Source of the DNA: Angustibacter sp. Root456
GTDB taxonomy: Bacteria; Actinomycetota; Actinomycetes; Actinomycetales; Angustibacteraceae
Direction: 5' to 3'
Length of the DNA stretch: 64,000 nucleotides
Assembly: GCF_001426435.1 (NCBI RefSeq)
Contig: NZ_LMER01000017.1
Location: forward strand, 62,436 to 126,435
Position numbers and translations under genes: made by a program. Position 1 is the first letter of the stretch. Each line of letters begins with the position of its first letter. Below are positions 15,431 through 22,906 of this stretch, piece by piece. The notes beneath the pieces were generated by a model. The model had not been told where the DNA came from, made no database searches, and was given only the letters and a program-made list of their open reading frames with translations.

Positions 15431-16770
15431 ATCCCACAGCAGCCGCGGCCAGCCTGCTGGTCGTCTGGCTCGGATACTTCACCGCGCTCCAGTGGAGCGT
15501 CGTCCGGTACCGGCTCGGCATCGTCGTCGTCCTGACCAGCGCCATGGTGCTGCTGGCCACGGCGCTGCTGCGTCGGTGGCGGCTGGGCGCCCTGCCCCGT
15601 CCGGTGCTCGCCGGCGCGCTGGTCGTGGCCTTCGTCGTGGCCGAGGCCGTCCCGTTCTTCAGCCACGCCGATGCCGGGCACCGCCGGCTGCTCGCTCACC
15701 TGGTCGCTGCCGCCACGCTGCTCGCCGCGGCCGCGCTGGCGCTGCCCGAGCCGCTCGGGCGGCTGACCGCCGCTGTGGTGGCGGCGCTCGGCGTCGTGGC
15801 CGTCGCCGTCGCGACGATCGCCGTGGTGCCCGCGCCACGCATCGACGTCTGGGTGACCCTGCAGCAGGCCGCCGACGGCTTGGCGCACGGCCACAACATG
15901 TACGCGATGACGTGGCAGAACTCGCCTGGCATCCAGGACGCGTTCACCTACCTGCCCTGGACGGCCGTGCTGCTGGCTCCCGGTCGCTGGCTCGCCGGTG
16001 ACGTGCGGTGGGCCCTGCTCGTGGCCTTGCTCGTGGGGCTCGCCTGCACGGCACTGCTCGCACCGCGCGCGGCCGACGCGCCGCCCGCGCCGCGGTGGTC
16101 GGCCCTGTCGCTCGGCGCCGCCACGCTCCTCGCGCTCGCCCCTGGCGCCGTCACGCAGGCCGAGCAGGCCTGGACCGAGCCGCTGCTGTTCGCGTGCCTC
16201 GCCGGCTGGGCGCTCCTCGTGCAACGCCGCCGGGCCTGGTGGGCCGTGCTGCCGCTCGCGCTCGGCTGCGCCAGCAAGCAGCACCTCGCGGTGCTGCTAC
16301 CCGTGCTGGCCTGCTGGCCGGCGTTCGGCTGGCGCCGCGCGGTGGCGAGCGGCGGGCTCGCCGGGCTGCTCGTGCTGCCCTGGTTCGTCGTCTCCCCCGG
16401 CGACTTCTGGCACGACACCGTCTCGCTGCTGGTGTCGTTCCACCCGATCAGGTTCGCGAACACCTGGTTCATCGCCGCGCGCACCGAGCTGGGCTGGACG
16501 CCCCCGTTCTGGCTCACCGGCCTGGTGGTGCTCAGCGTCCTCGTGGGCGCGTGCGTAGCGGTGTGGCGGCGCCGTCCGGACCTGCCCGAGCTGCTCGGCT
16601 GGCTGGCGCTGGTGCTGCTGGTGGCCAACCTGGTCAACAAGCAGGCCTTCTACAACCAGTACTGGCTGGTGGGCGCGCTCGTCGCGCTCGCGGTGGCGGC
16701 GTCGCCCGTGTCACCGGCACGGCGAGCGGCCGCGCCCTCGAGTCAGCCGAGCTCGCGCGAGACCGGCTGA
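15427..16770 (+). CDS. Polytopic membrane protein, GT-C/GT87-like mannosyltransferase candidate
   Basis: About 447 residues with roughly ten hydrophobic helices. The segment GLAHGHNMYAMTWQNSPGIQDAFTYLPW (about 150-178) has the pattern of GT87 polyprenyl-phosphomannose-dependent enzymes (..G.N.Y......F.Y.P), and a KQHLAVLLPVLACWP helix follows. The start is uncertain: CTG 15427 overlaps the ligase TGA as CTGA and keeps the first helix whole, while the first ordinary start, ATG 15543, would remove it. The end overlaps convergent pimB by 28 bp. Context beside pimB supports a role in mannolipid or cell-envelope glycan synthesis, but the acceptor is unknown. Confidence 0.7.
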   Translation: MNPTAAAASLLVVWLGYFTALQWSVVRYRLGIVVVLTSAMVLLATALLRRWRLGALPRPVLAGALVVAFVVAEAVPFFSHADAGHRRLLAHLVAAATLLAAAALALPEPLGRLTAAVVAALGVVAVAVATIAVVPAPRIDVWVTLQQAADGLAHGHNMYAMTWQNSPGIQDAFTYLPWTAVLLAPGRWLAGDVRWALLVALLVGLACTALLAPRAADAPPAPRWSALSLGAATLLALAPGAVTQAEQAWTEPLLFACLAGWALLVQRRRAWWAVLPLALGCASKQHLAVLLPVLACWPAFGWRRAVASGGLAGLLVLPWFVVSPGDFWHDTVSLLVSFHPIRFANTWFIAARTELGWTPPFWLTGLVVLSVLVGACVAVWRRRPDLPELLGWLALVLLVANLVNKQAFYNQYWLVGALVALAVAASPVSPARRAAAPSSQPSSRETG

Positions 16771-17900
16771 CCGGCCAGCAGCGCTTGCAGCCGCAGCGCG
16801 AGGTCGTCCCAGCGCCACTGCGCCGCCACCCACTCGCGGCCGCGCCGGCCGAAGCGCTCGGCCAGCGCCCGGTCCTCGAGCAAGGTGGCGACCCGGTCGG
16901 CCACGGCTTCGACCGAACGGCCCGGCACCACGAAGCCGTTCTCGCCCTCCAGCACGGCGTCCGGAGCCCCGCCGGAGTCGCCCACGACCACCGGCAGCTG
17001 CGTGGCGGCCGCCTCGAGGTAGCAGATGCCGAGGGCCTCCGGCTCCAGACCCATCAGCCGCGTGCGGGTCGGCATGGCGAAGACGTCGCCGGCGTCGTAG
17101 TACGCCGGCGTGCGCTGCCAGGGAACGCGGCCGGTGAGCACCACGTCGTCCTGCAGGCCCAGCGCGGCGACGCGACGCTCGACGGACCGGCGGTGCGGGC
17201 CGTCGCCGACCAGCAGCAGGGCGGCGTCCGGCACGCGCCGACGGATCAGCGGCAGCGCCTCCACGAGCACGTCCTGCCCCTTGCGCGCCACCATGCGCGA
17301 GATGCAGACGACCACCGGCCGGCCGCCCAGGCCGAGCTCGGCCCGCACCTCGGCGCCGCCTGACCCCGGCCGGAACACCGTGTCGTCGACCCCTGGCGTG
17401 AGCTGGACCATCCGAGCCCGGGCCGACGGCGTGAGTGGCCGCTCGATGCGCGAGCGGCAGTACTCACCGAGGTAGGTGAGGACGTCGTTGCGCTCGCCGA
17501 TGCGCCGCAGCAGCTGCCGGGCCCCCGGCACCGACGACCACCAGATCTCGTGGCCGTGGGTCGTGGCCACGGTGCGGCTGACGCCCGCTCGGCGCAACGT
17601 CGGGGCCATGAGGCCGAGCGGTGCCGCCGCGCCGAACCACACGCGGTCGCAGCCGCGTGAGCGGGCGATCTCGGCGCTGCGCCGGGCGATCTGCGGCGTC
17701 GGCAGCATGATCGGCGACGGGTCGCGCACGACCTCGAAGTCCAGCTGCGCGTCGTACTCGGCGTCGCCGCGCTGTCGCGCGGTGTGCACGACCACATCGG
17801 CGGCGGCCATCCGCTGGGCCATGGCGAGCACGAACGACTCGATGCCGCCGGTGCGGGGCGGGAAGTCGTTGGTGACGATCAGCGTGCGTCCGGTGGCCAC
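16743..17900 (-). CDS. pimB: GT4-family mannosyltransferase, PimB-like
   Basis: 385 residues with a GT-B fold. The N-terminus TLIVTNDFPPRTGGIESFVLAMA carries the acceptor-side Gly-Gly loop, THGHEIWW follows, and the donor domain begins at VVCISRMVARKGQDVLVEALP. The E(x7)E motif region is EALGICYLEAAATQLPVVVGDSGGAPDAV. These blocks match PimB, which adds the second mannose to phosphatidylinositol mannoside from GDP-mannose on the cytoplasmic face of the membrane. TAGGGT lies 6 bp upstream of the GTG. Assignment rests on motifs plus the fadD15 neighbour; another GT4 acceptor cannot be excluded. Confidence 0.82.
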   Translation of the reverse strand: MATGRTLIVTNDFPPRTGGIESFVLAMAQRMAAADVVVHTARQRGDAEYDAQLDFEVVRDPSPIMLPTPQIARRSAEIARSRGCDRVWFGAAAPLGLMAPTLRRAGVSRTVATTHGHEIWWSSVPGARQLLRRIGERNDVLTYLGEYCRSRIERPLTPSARARMVQLTPGVDDTVFRPGSGGAEVRAELGLGGRPVVVCISRMVARKGQDVLVEALPLIRRRVPDAALLLVGDGPHRRSVERRVAALGLQDDVVLTGRVPWQRTPAYYDAGDVFAMPTRTRLMGLEPEALGICYLEAAATQLPVVVGDSGGAPDAVLEGENGFVVPGRSVEAVADRVATLLEDRALAERFGRRGREWVAAQWRWDDLALRLQALLAGQPVSRELG

Positions 17901-17906
17901 ACCGTG

Positions 17907-17912
17907 ACCCTA
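17907..17912 (-). promoter_or_regulatory. Putative leaderless -10 for pimB
   Basis: TAGGGT on the - strand ends 6 bp before GTG 17900, the best form of the window consensus. Confidence 0.5.
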
Positions 17913-17944
17913 CTGACCGCCACCACCGACTCCCGCGGCCCCGG

Positions 17945-18385
17945 CTACTGCTCGAGCGCGGCGTCCAAGGTGATCTCGACGCCGGTCAGCGCCTTGCTCA
18001 CCGGGCAGCTGGCCTTGGCCTCCTCGGCCGCGCGGGCGAAGCCGTCGGCGTCCAGTCCGTCGACCTCGCCGCGCACGGTCAGCGTGATGCCGGTGAGCCG
18101 GAACCCGCCGGCCGGGTCGGGCCCGAGGCTGACGTCGGCGCGCACGTCGAGGGACTGCGGTGTGCCGCCGGCCTGGGCGACGAGCGCCGACAGCTGCATC
18201 GCGTAGCACGACGAGTGCGCCGCCGCGATGAGCTCCTCCGGGCTGGTCGTCCCGCCCGCGTCGTCAGCGGCGCGCTTCGGGAACGACACCTCGTAGGTGC
18301 CGACGCCCGAGCTGGTGAGCTCGACCTGACCGGAGCCCTCGTTGAGGGTGCCGTTCCAGGCCGTGCGAGCGGTACGGGTGGGCAT
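17945..18385 (-). CDS. OsmC-family peroxiredoxin
   Basis: 146 residues. It has the two OsmC/Ohr redox cysteines, one in AAAHSSCYAMQLSALVAQ (about 63) and one in EAKASCPVSKALTGVEI (about 126), plus the PEELIAAAH and TLTVRGEVDGLD blocks. OsmC proteins reduce organic hydroperoxides in the cytoplasm using a thiol cycle. The length is the family norm. The ATG has AAGGAG about 7 nt upstream. It stands alone between pimB and the M48 protease on the same strand. Confidence 0.92.
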   Translation of the reverse strand: MPTRTARTAWNGTLNEGSGQVELTSSGVGTYEVSFPKRAADDAGGTTSPEELIAAAHSSCYAMQLSALVAQAGGTPQSLDVRADVSLGPDPAGGFRLTGITLTVRGEVDGLDADGFARAAEEAKASCPVSKALTGVEITLDAALEQ

Positions 18386-18476
18386 GCTGATCTCCTTCGC
18401 CTCGACGACACGACCGTGCGCTCCTCACCGTAGGAGGCGTCACGACGAACCGCAGGACGGGGCGCGCTGCATCGCC

Positions 18477-19757
18477 TCAGCGCACGGGCGGTGGCGCCGG
18501 CAGGTCGTGCTGCTGCGCCCACGCTCGAGCCAGCGCCACCCGCCACGGTGGCGAGGGGTGGGTCTCGAACAGCAGCTCGCGATACCACCGCGGCTGCAGG
18601 TCACTGATGTTGGCCACCGCGAGCTGGCGCTGCATGGCCGCGAAGGTGACGGGGTCGCGGGTCAGCTCCAGCGCGTGGACGTCGGCACTGGCCTCGATCC
18701 GCCGCGACACCAGGGTGCTGGCGGGCGCGGCGAGGAGGCTGCCGGCGGACAGCAGGGCGAGAAGCAGCGCCACCGCCCGCGGGTCGCCGACGCCGGCGGC
18801 GCCCGACCGGCGCCACCACCAGCGCCGTCGGCTCAGCAGCGCGAGCGCCACCACGGCCCACGCGGCACCCAGCGCGCCGAGCGCGGTGCCACGGGCGACG
18901 TCGTGGTGTGCGACGTGGCCCAGCTCGTGGGCCACCACGAGCTCGACCTCGCGCTCGTCGGCGCGGCGCAGCAGGGTGTCGTAGACGACCAGGCGGCGGG
19001 TGGCGCCGAGGCCCGACACGTAGGCGTTCTCGGCCGTGGTGCGCCGTGAGGCGTCGGCCACGAGGACGTCGCGCACCGGCTGCCCGTCGCGGGCGGCGAG
19101 CTGCAGCAAGGCCGTGCGCTGGGCGGACGGCGGCATCGACCGGAAGTCGTTGGTCAACGGCTCGACGACGAGCGGGTAGAGCACGGAGCCGATGACGACG
19201 AGCGCGGCCGCCGCCGCGGCGGCGGGCAGCCACCATCCCGACGGCCAGCGGCGCGCGAACCCCACGACCAGCACCAGACCGAGGGCGGTGACCACCGCGC
19301 TCAGCGCCGTCGCCTTCAGCACGTCGAGCGACCACGCCGGCCAGGCCTGCGTCGACAGCCCGTACCGGCGCAGCACCACCTCGGCGGCGGCCGACAGCGG
19401 CAGGGCCACCACCGTCGTGACGGCCGTGAGCGCGACCGTCCCGCCGACCACCGTGGCGACCCACGAGCCGCCCAGGCGGCGGCCGCACCACGCGACCAGC
19501 CGGCCACCGGCCGGCGTCAGGCCCAGCGCCAGCGTCACCAGCAGCACGAGTGCCACGCGCGGATAGGTCCACACCCGCAGGTCGGCGTGGAACGCCGTGT
19601 CACGGGCCAGCTGCGCGGAGGTGAAGTCGCGGGCCGGCATCGGGTCGACACCCGGGTAGGTCGACCACGGCACCACCACGACCGCGACGGCCACCAGCGC
19701 CACCGTCAGCACCCCGAGCACCGCCCAGGGGGCGAGGCGCTGCGCGCGCGCCGTCAC
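18477..19757 (-). CDS. M48-family zinc metalloprotease, Ste24/CAAX protease-like
   Basis: 426 residues. Several transmembrane helices precede and follow the catalytic VVAHELGHVAHHDV (HExxH at about 277-281). The third zinc ligand is probably the Glu of RIEASADVHALELTRDP (about 350). The N-terminal helices and length match Ste24-type integral membrane proteases that clear misfolded or prenylated proteins. GTG 19757 overlaps the stop of the upstream gene (GTGA), so it is translationally coupled to a second, unrelated HExxH protein. Confidence 0.88.
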   Translation of the reverse strand: MTARAQRLAPWAVLGVLTVALVAVAVVVVPWSTYPGVDPMPARDFTSAQLARDTAFHADLRVWTYPRVALVLLVTLALGLTPAGGRLVAWCGRRLGGSWVATVVGGTVALTAVTTVVALPLSAAAEVVLRRYGLSTQAWPAWSLDVLKATALSAVVTALGLVLVVGFARRWPSGWWLPAAAAAAALVVIGSVLYPLVVEPLTNDFRSMPPSAQRTALLQLAARDGQPVRDVLVADASRRTTAENAYVSGLGATRRLVVYDTLLRRADEREVELVVAHELGHVAHHDVARGTALGALGAAWAVVALALLSRRRWWWRRSGAAGVGDPRAVALLLALLSAGSLLAAPASTLVSRRIEASADVHALELTRDPVTFAAMQRQLAVANISDLQPRWYRELLFETHPSPPWRVALARAWAQQHDLPAPPPVR

Positions 19758-21181
19758 GGTCGGGCCAGCCGGTTGACGTAGCGCAGCCAGTCACGGGTGA
19801 AGGCCGCGGTCGTGGTGCCCAGCACCCGGCGGAAGGCCGACTCGAGCTGCTGCTCGGGGTCCGGCGCGCTGCCGTCGGTCGGGGCGGTGGCCGCTCGGCG
19901 GTACAGGGCGACCAGCTGGTCGGTGCCGTAGGTGTCGGCGATCAGCGAGCAGGCCAGCCACGACGCCGAGTACGACGGCGCGATGGTCGTGCGGGTCGGG
20001 TCGAAGTCGTCGGATGACGGCAGGTGCGTGGGGCCGTGACCGGCCCGCACCTGCGCCAGGAGGTCGCCCGCGCCGACCCGCCGGCTCACCCCCGTGCCGG
20101 AGTAGCCGACGAAGTCGGCGAAGCCCTCCGACAGCCAGATGGGGACGGCCGACGTCGTGCTCTGGCGCACCGCGACGTGGGTCATCTCGTGGGTCAGCAC
20201 GACCCGACGACCGGTACTGCCGAGCCGGGCGAACGCGGCGGGGTTGATGACCACGCGGTCGTTTCCGGCACGACCGCTGGGCTCGGCTGCGCCCGAGCCA
20301 CCGCCGAGGTCGCCGGTCGTCACGGCGGCCACCTGGTCGAGGCCGGCGTCGTCGCGCAGCAGCAGCTGCCCGAACTCGTGCTGTCCGCGCGGGGCGACCA
20401 GCACGGCCTTGCGGCTCCACCGGGTGCCCCAGACGCCGCTGACCTGCCGCACCGCGCGGTCGCCGAGCGTCGCGTACTGGCGCAGCGTCGCCGGCGCCGC
20501 GGTGCCCAGCACGAGGACGTGGTCGCCGCGGGCCACGTGAACCGCTCCGAGGTCCCACGGCTGCGGCGCCGTGCCGCCGTCGCTCGTCGAGGCGACGAAC
20601 CACTGCGTGTCGCGCCGCACGACCGTGAGGTCCTGCTCGGCGTACGACGTGGTCGTGTCGAAACCGCGCAGCCGGTAACCGGCCAGCACCCGGGCGACCC
20701 AGGCCTCGCCGCCGAGCTCGCGCCGTCGCTGGGACGACAAGTCAGGGGCTCGCCCGACGTACTGGTAGCTCCAGTCGCTGAACGGCACGCCGGCGAGGTG
20801 GTCGAACACCGCGCCCTGCGCGTTCTGGAAGCGCGGATCGCGCGGGTCGACGGTCGCCAGCCAGGCCGCGCGATCGTGGGTGAGCACCGCGTGCCGTCGG
20901 GCGGCGAGCAGGGCGGTCAGTGCGTCGAGCTGCTGCTGGTCACGGTCAGGCGCCGGCGTCGCCGAGTCGCCCGGCGGCCCGCTCGTGCTGGGGCGCGGCC
21001 GGGTCGCCGAGGCGCCGTTCGAGCCGACCACCCCGGCCAGGGCCAGCGCGAGCACCGCGACGCCTGCCAGCACCAGGACGACCACCGACGCCCACCGCCC
21101 CACCCTGCGCGACCCCCACGGGGGGCGGCGGCCTCCGGAGTCGGGCACGGGACGCTCGGCAGGCGCGGGCGTCTGGGTCAC
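19754..21181 (-). CDS. Membrane-anchored peptidase MA-like metalloprotease
   Basis: 475 residues. A basic N-terminus (PWGSRRVGRW) and one helix (ASVVVLVLAGVAVLALALAG, about 30-50) point to an extracytoplasmic domain anchored by a single N-terminal segment. The zinc motif is VVLTHEMTHVAVRQ (His about 331), followed at the spacing of the gluzincins by WLSEGFADFVGYSG, whose Glu would be the third ligand. A DUF-type beta region lies between. It precedes the M48 protease gene with a 4-base overlap, so the operon encodes two envelope metalloproteases. The substrate is unknown. Confidence 0.8.
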   Translation of the reverse strand: MTQTPAPAERPVPDSGGRRPPWGSRRVGRWASVVVLVLAGVAVLALALAGVVGSNGASATRPRPSTSGPPGDSATPAPDRDQQQLDALTALLAARRHAVLTHDRAAWLATVDPRDPRFQNAQGAVFDHLAGVPFSDWSYQYVGRAPDLSSQRRRELGGEAWVARVLAGYRLRGFDTTTSYAEQDLTVVRRDTQWFVASTSDGGTAPQPWDLGAVHVARGDHVLVLGTAAPATLRQYATLGDRAVRQVSGVWGTRWSRKAVLVAPRGQHEFGQLLLRDDAGLDQVAAVTTGDLGGGSGAAEPSGRAGNDRVVINPAAFARLGSTGRRVVLTHEMTHVAVRQSTTSAVPIWLSEGFADFVGYSGTGVSRRVGAGDLLAQVRAGHGPTHLPSSDDFDPTRTTIAPSYSASWLACSLIADTYGTDQLVALYRRAATAPTDGSAPDPEQQLESAFRRVLGTTTAAFTRDWLRYVNRLARP

Positions 21182-21216
21182 CGCGTCATCGTAAGCACGA
21201 GCACCGGCGACGGCCC

Positions 21217-21399
21217 TCAGCCCGTCGCGCGGCGAAGGCGCAACGGGGGCACCAGCCCGGTGTCGGCCAGGACGCCGATCGCCGCCTGCTCGGCGGCGTC
21301 GAGCTCGACGCCCTCCGGCGGCGCGCCGAGCAGCACGGTGACCACGCAGTCACCGCAGGCGAGCCCTCGGACCTGGCAGCTGTCGCAGTCGATGTGCAT
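21217..21399 (-). CDS. Small cysteine-rich conserved protein
   Basis: 60 residues. MHIDCDSCQVRGLACGDCVVTVLLG gives paired CxxC motifs (Cys about 5, 8, 15 and 18) within the first 20 residues, followed by an acidic helix (ELDAAEQAAIGVLADTGL) and PPLRLRR. GGAGGAGG lies about 7 nt upstream of ATG 21399. The four cysteines look like a metal or zinc-finger site. Small proteins with this CxxC-RG-ACGDC pattern occur in many actinomycetes, but I know no function. It sits between the peptidase MA-like gene and the NYN gene on the same strand. Confidence 0.75.
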   Translation of the reverse strand: MHIDCDSCQVRGLACGDCVVTVLLGAPPEGVELDAAEQAAIGVLADTGLVPPLRLRRATG

Positions 21400-21517
21400 C
21401 GCAGTCACCTCCTCCGCTTCGGCCGGCACCGTGCCGACCTCACTGACGGCGACGCTAGACGCGGGGTCTGACAACCACGAGACGACGCCCGGACGAGGTG
21501 GGTCGCGCGGCGCCGGG

Positions 21518-22843
21518 TCAGCCGCGGTCGAGGAGCCGGGCCAGCGCAGGGCTGGGCACCGGACGCGCCCCTGCCGCACGCACGCCGTCCGCTACCTCCC
21601 GGTCGCTGGACACGACCACGACGACCCGCCCCCGCGGCTCGGCCCGCACCAGGCGCCGGATCAGGTCGTCGGCGATCTCTCCCGGCGTGCTGAAGCGCAC
21701 CCGCACGCCCCGCGCCGCCGGCGGGGTGACCCGCCCCTCGACCACCGCGCCGTCGAAGCAGCAGGTGATCTCCGCCCGCGTGCGCGCCTGCAACGTCGAC
21801 AGGCCCGACACCAGGCGGCTGCGCTGGTCAGCGAGGGGCAGGTCGCCGTACGCGCTCTTGGTGACGTTGTAGCCGTCGACGATCAGGTGGGCGCGCGGCA
21901 GCGAGAGCAGCTCGGCCAGCACGCTCGGGTCGTCGTCCGCTCGGGCCCGGACCGGTGGCCTCGCCGTCCCGGCCTGCTCCTCACCGGCCGCCTCCCCCAC
22001 CAGGTCGGCGGGCAGGACGTCAGCAGGTGCCAGACCCAGCTCCCGGCGCAGCCCCGTGGCCGCCTCCACGACGGTGTCGAGGAGCAGCCGAGCCCGCGAA
22101 CCGGCCAGCGAGCGCCCTTCACGGTCAGCGCGGCGCAGCGCCTCGAGGGCCTCACGGCTGCGCTCCAGCTCGGCCTCGGCCCGAAGGGCCCGCTGCTCGG
22201 CGGACTGCGCAGCGCGCTCGGCCTGCTCGACCGCACCGGCGGCGTCCTGCGCCGTGCTGCGTGCCTGCGACCGGGCCCGGTCGGCGTCCGAGCGGTGCCG
22301 ACGCAGCTCGCGGCGCACGGCGGCCAGCTCGTCGGTGAGATCCTGGCGCTCGGCGGCCACCTCAGCGCGCAACCGCTGCAGCTCGGCCTGGGCGTCGTCG
22401 AGCGCGCGGGTCAGCCGCTCGACCTCGCGCTGCGCGCTCACCGACTCAGCCCGGGACGCCTGATCGCGCACGGCCTGCAACGCGGTCTGCAGCTGGTCGG
22501 GCCAGGGCGGTGAGCGCAGGAGGTACACCACGGCCGCCACCTCGACCGGGTCACCGGCCGGCACGCTCGCGCCGGCGTCCAGCGTCTGCGTGAGGTCGGG
22601 CTCGGCCTCGCGCACCGCGGCGGCGACGCTCGAGCGGAAGCTCTCGTCGCGCTCGAGCGCGGTCGCCAGCGGAGTCGCCCCGGCGCTCGCTCGGCGTCCA
22701 GGAGCGAACCGGCGCACCTGCACCAGGCTCGACGGCACCTCGGCGTCCGGCAGCGCGCCGAGGGCGGCAGCGGCCAGCTCCAGCACGCGCCGGCGCACGG
22801 CGTCCGGCAGCGCCGCTGGCCCGGACCCGGCGTCGCACGACAC
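21518..22843 (-). CDS. NYN (YacP/PIN-like) domain protein with coiled coil
   Basis: 441 residues. Residues 1-115 are helical, about 130-265 are a long coiled coil rich in Arg, Glu and Ala, and about 315-441 form the NYN ribonuclease domain: AHLIVDGYNVTKSAYGDLPL with the first catalytic Asp, ITCCFDGAVVEGR, ADDLIRRLV and VVVVSSDREVADGVRAAG with the last acidic pair. YacP-like domains cleave RNA; the coiled coil suggests oligomerisation or ribosome contact. GTG 22843 has TAGGCT 6 bp upstream, opposite the promoter of the divergent nuclease gene. Confidence 0.85.
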   Translation of the reverse strand: MSCDAGSGPAALPDAVRRRVLELAAAALGALPDAEVPSSLVQVRRFAPGRRASAGATPLATALERDESFRSSVAAAVREAEPDLTQTLDAGASVPAGDPVEVAAVVYLLRSPPWPDQLQTALQAVRDQASRAESVSAQREVERLTRALDDAQAELQRLRAEVAAERQDLTDELAAVRRELRRHRSDADRARSQARSTAQDAAGAVEQAERAAQSAEQRALRAEAELERSREALEALRRADREGRSLAGSRARLLLDTVVEAATGLRRELGLAPADVLPADLVGEAAGEEQAGTARPPVRARADDDPSVLAELLSLPRAHLIVDGYNVTKSAYGDLPLADQRSRLVSGLSTLQARTRAEITCCFDGAVVEGRVTPPAARGVRVRFSTPGEIADDLIRRLVRAEPRGRVVVVVSSDREVADGVRAAGARPVPSPALARLLDRG

Positions 22844-22849
22844 GGTGGC

Positions 22850-22855
22850 AGCCTA
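22850..22855 (-). promoter_or_regulatory. Putative leaderless -10 for the NYN gene
   Basis: TAGGCT on the - strand ends 6 bp before GTG 22843. Confidence 0.5.
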
Positions 22856-22893
22856 GGTCAGCGCGCCTCGCCGGGACTGTCGGCACCCCGATC

Positions 22894-22899
22894 TACCCT
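22894..22899 (+). promoter_or_regulatory. Putative leaderless -10 for the DEDD nuclease
   Basis: TACCCT ends 7 bp before GTG 22907. With the NYN promoter it makes a back-to-back pair in a 63-bp spacer. Confidence 0.5.
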
Positions 22900-22906
22900 C
22901 CGGAAC

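Noticed and set aside
20024-22513. An 829-codon rightward frame
   Set aside because: Antisense to the peptidase MA-like and NYN genes, which have clear motifs in the opposite strand.
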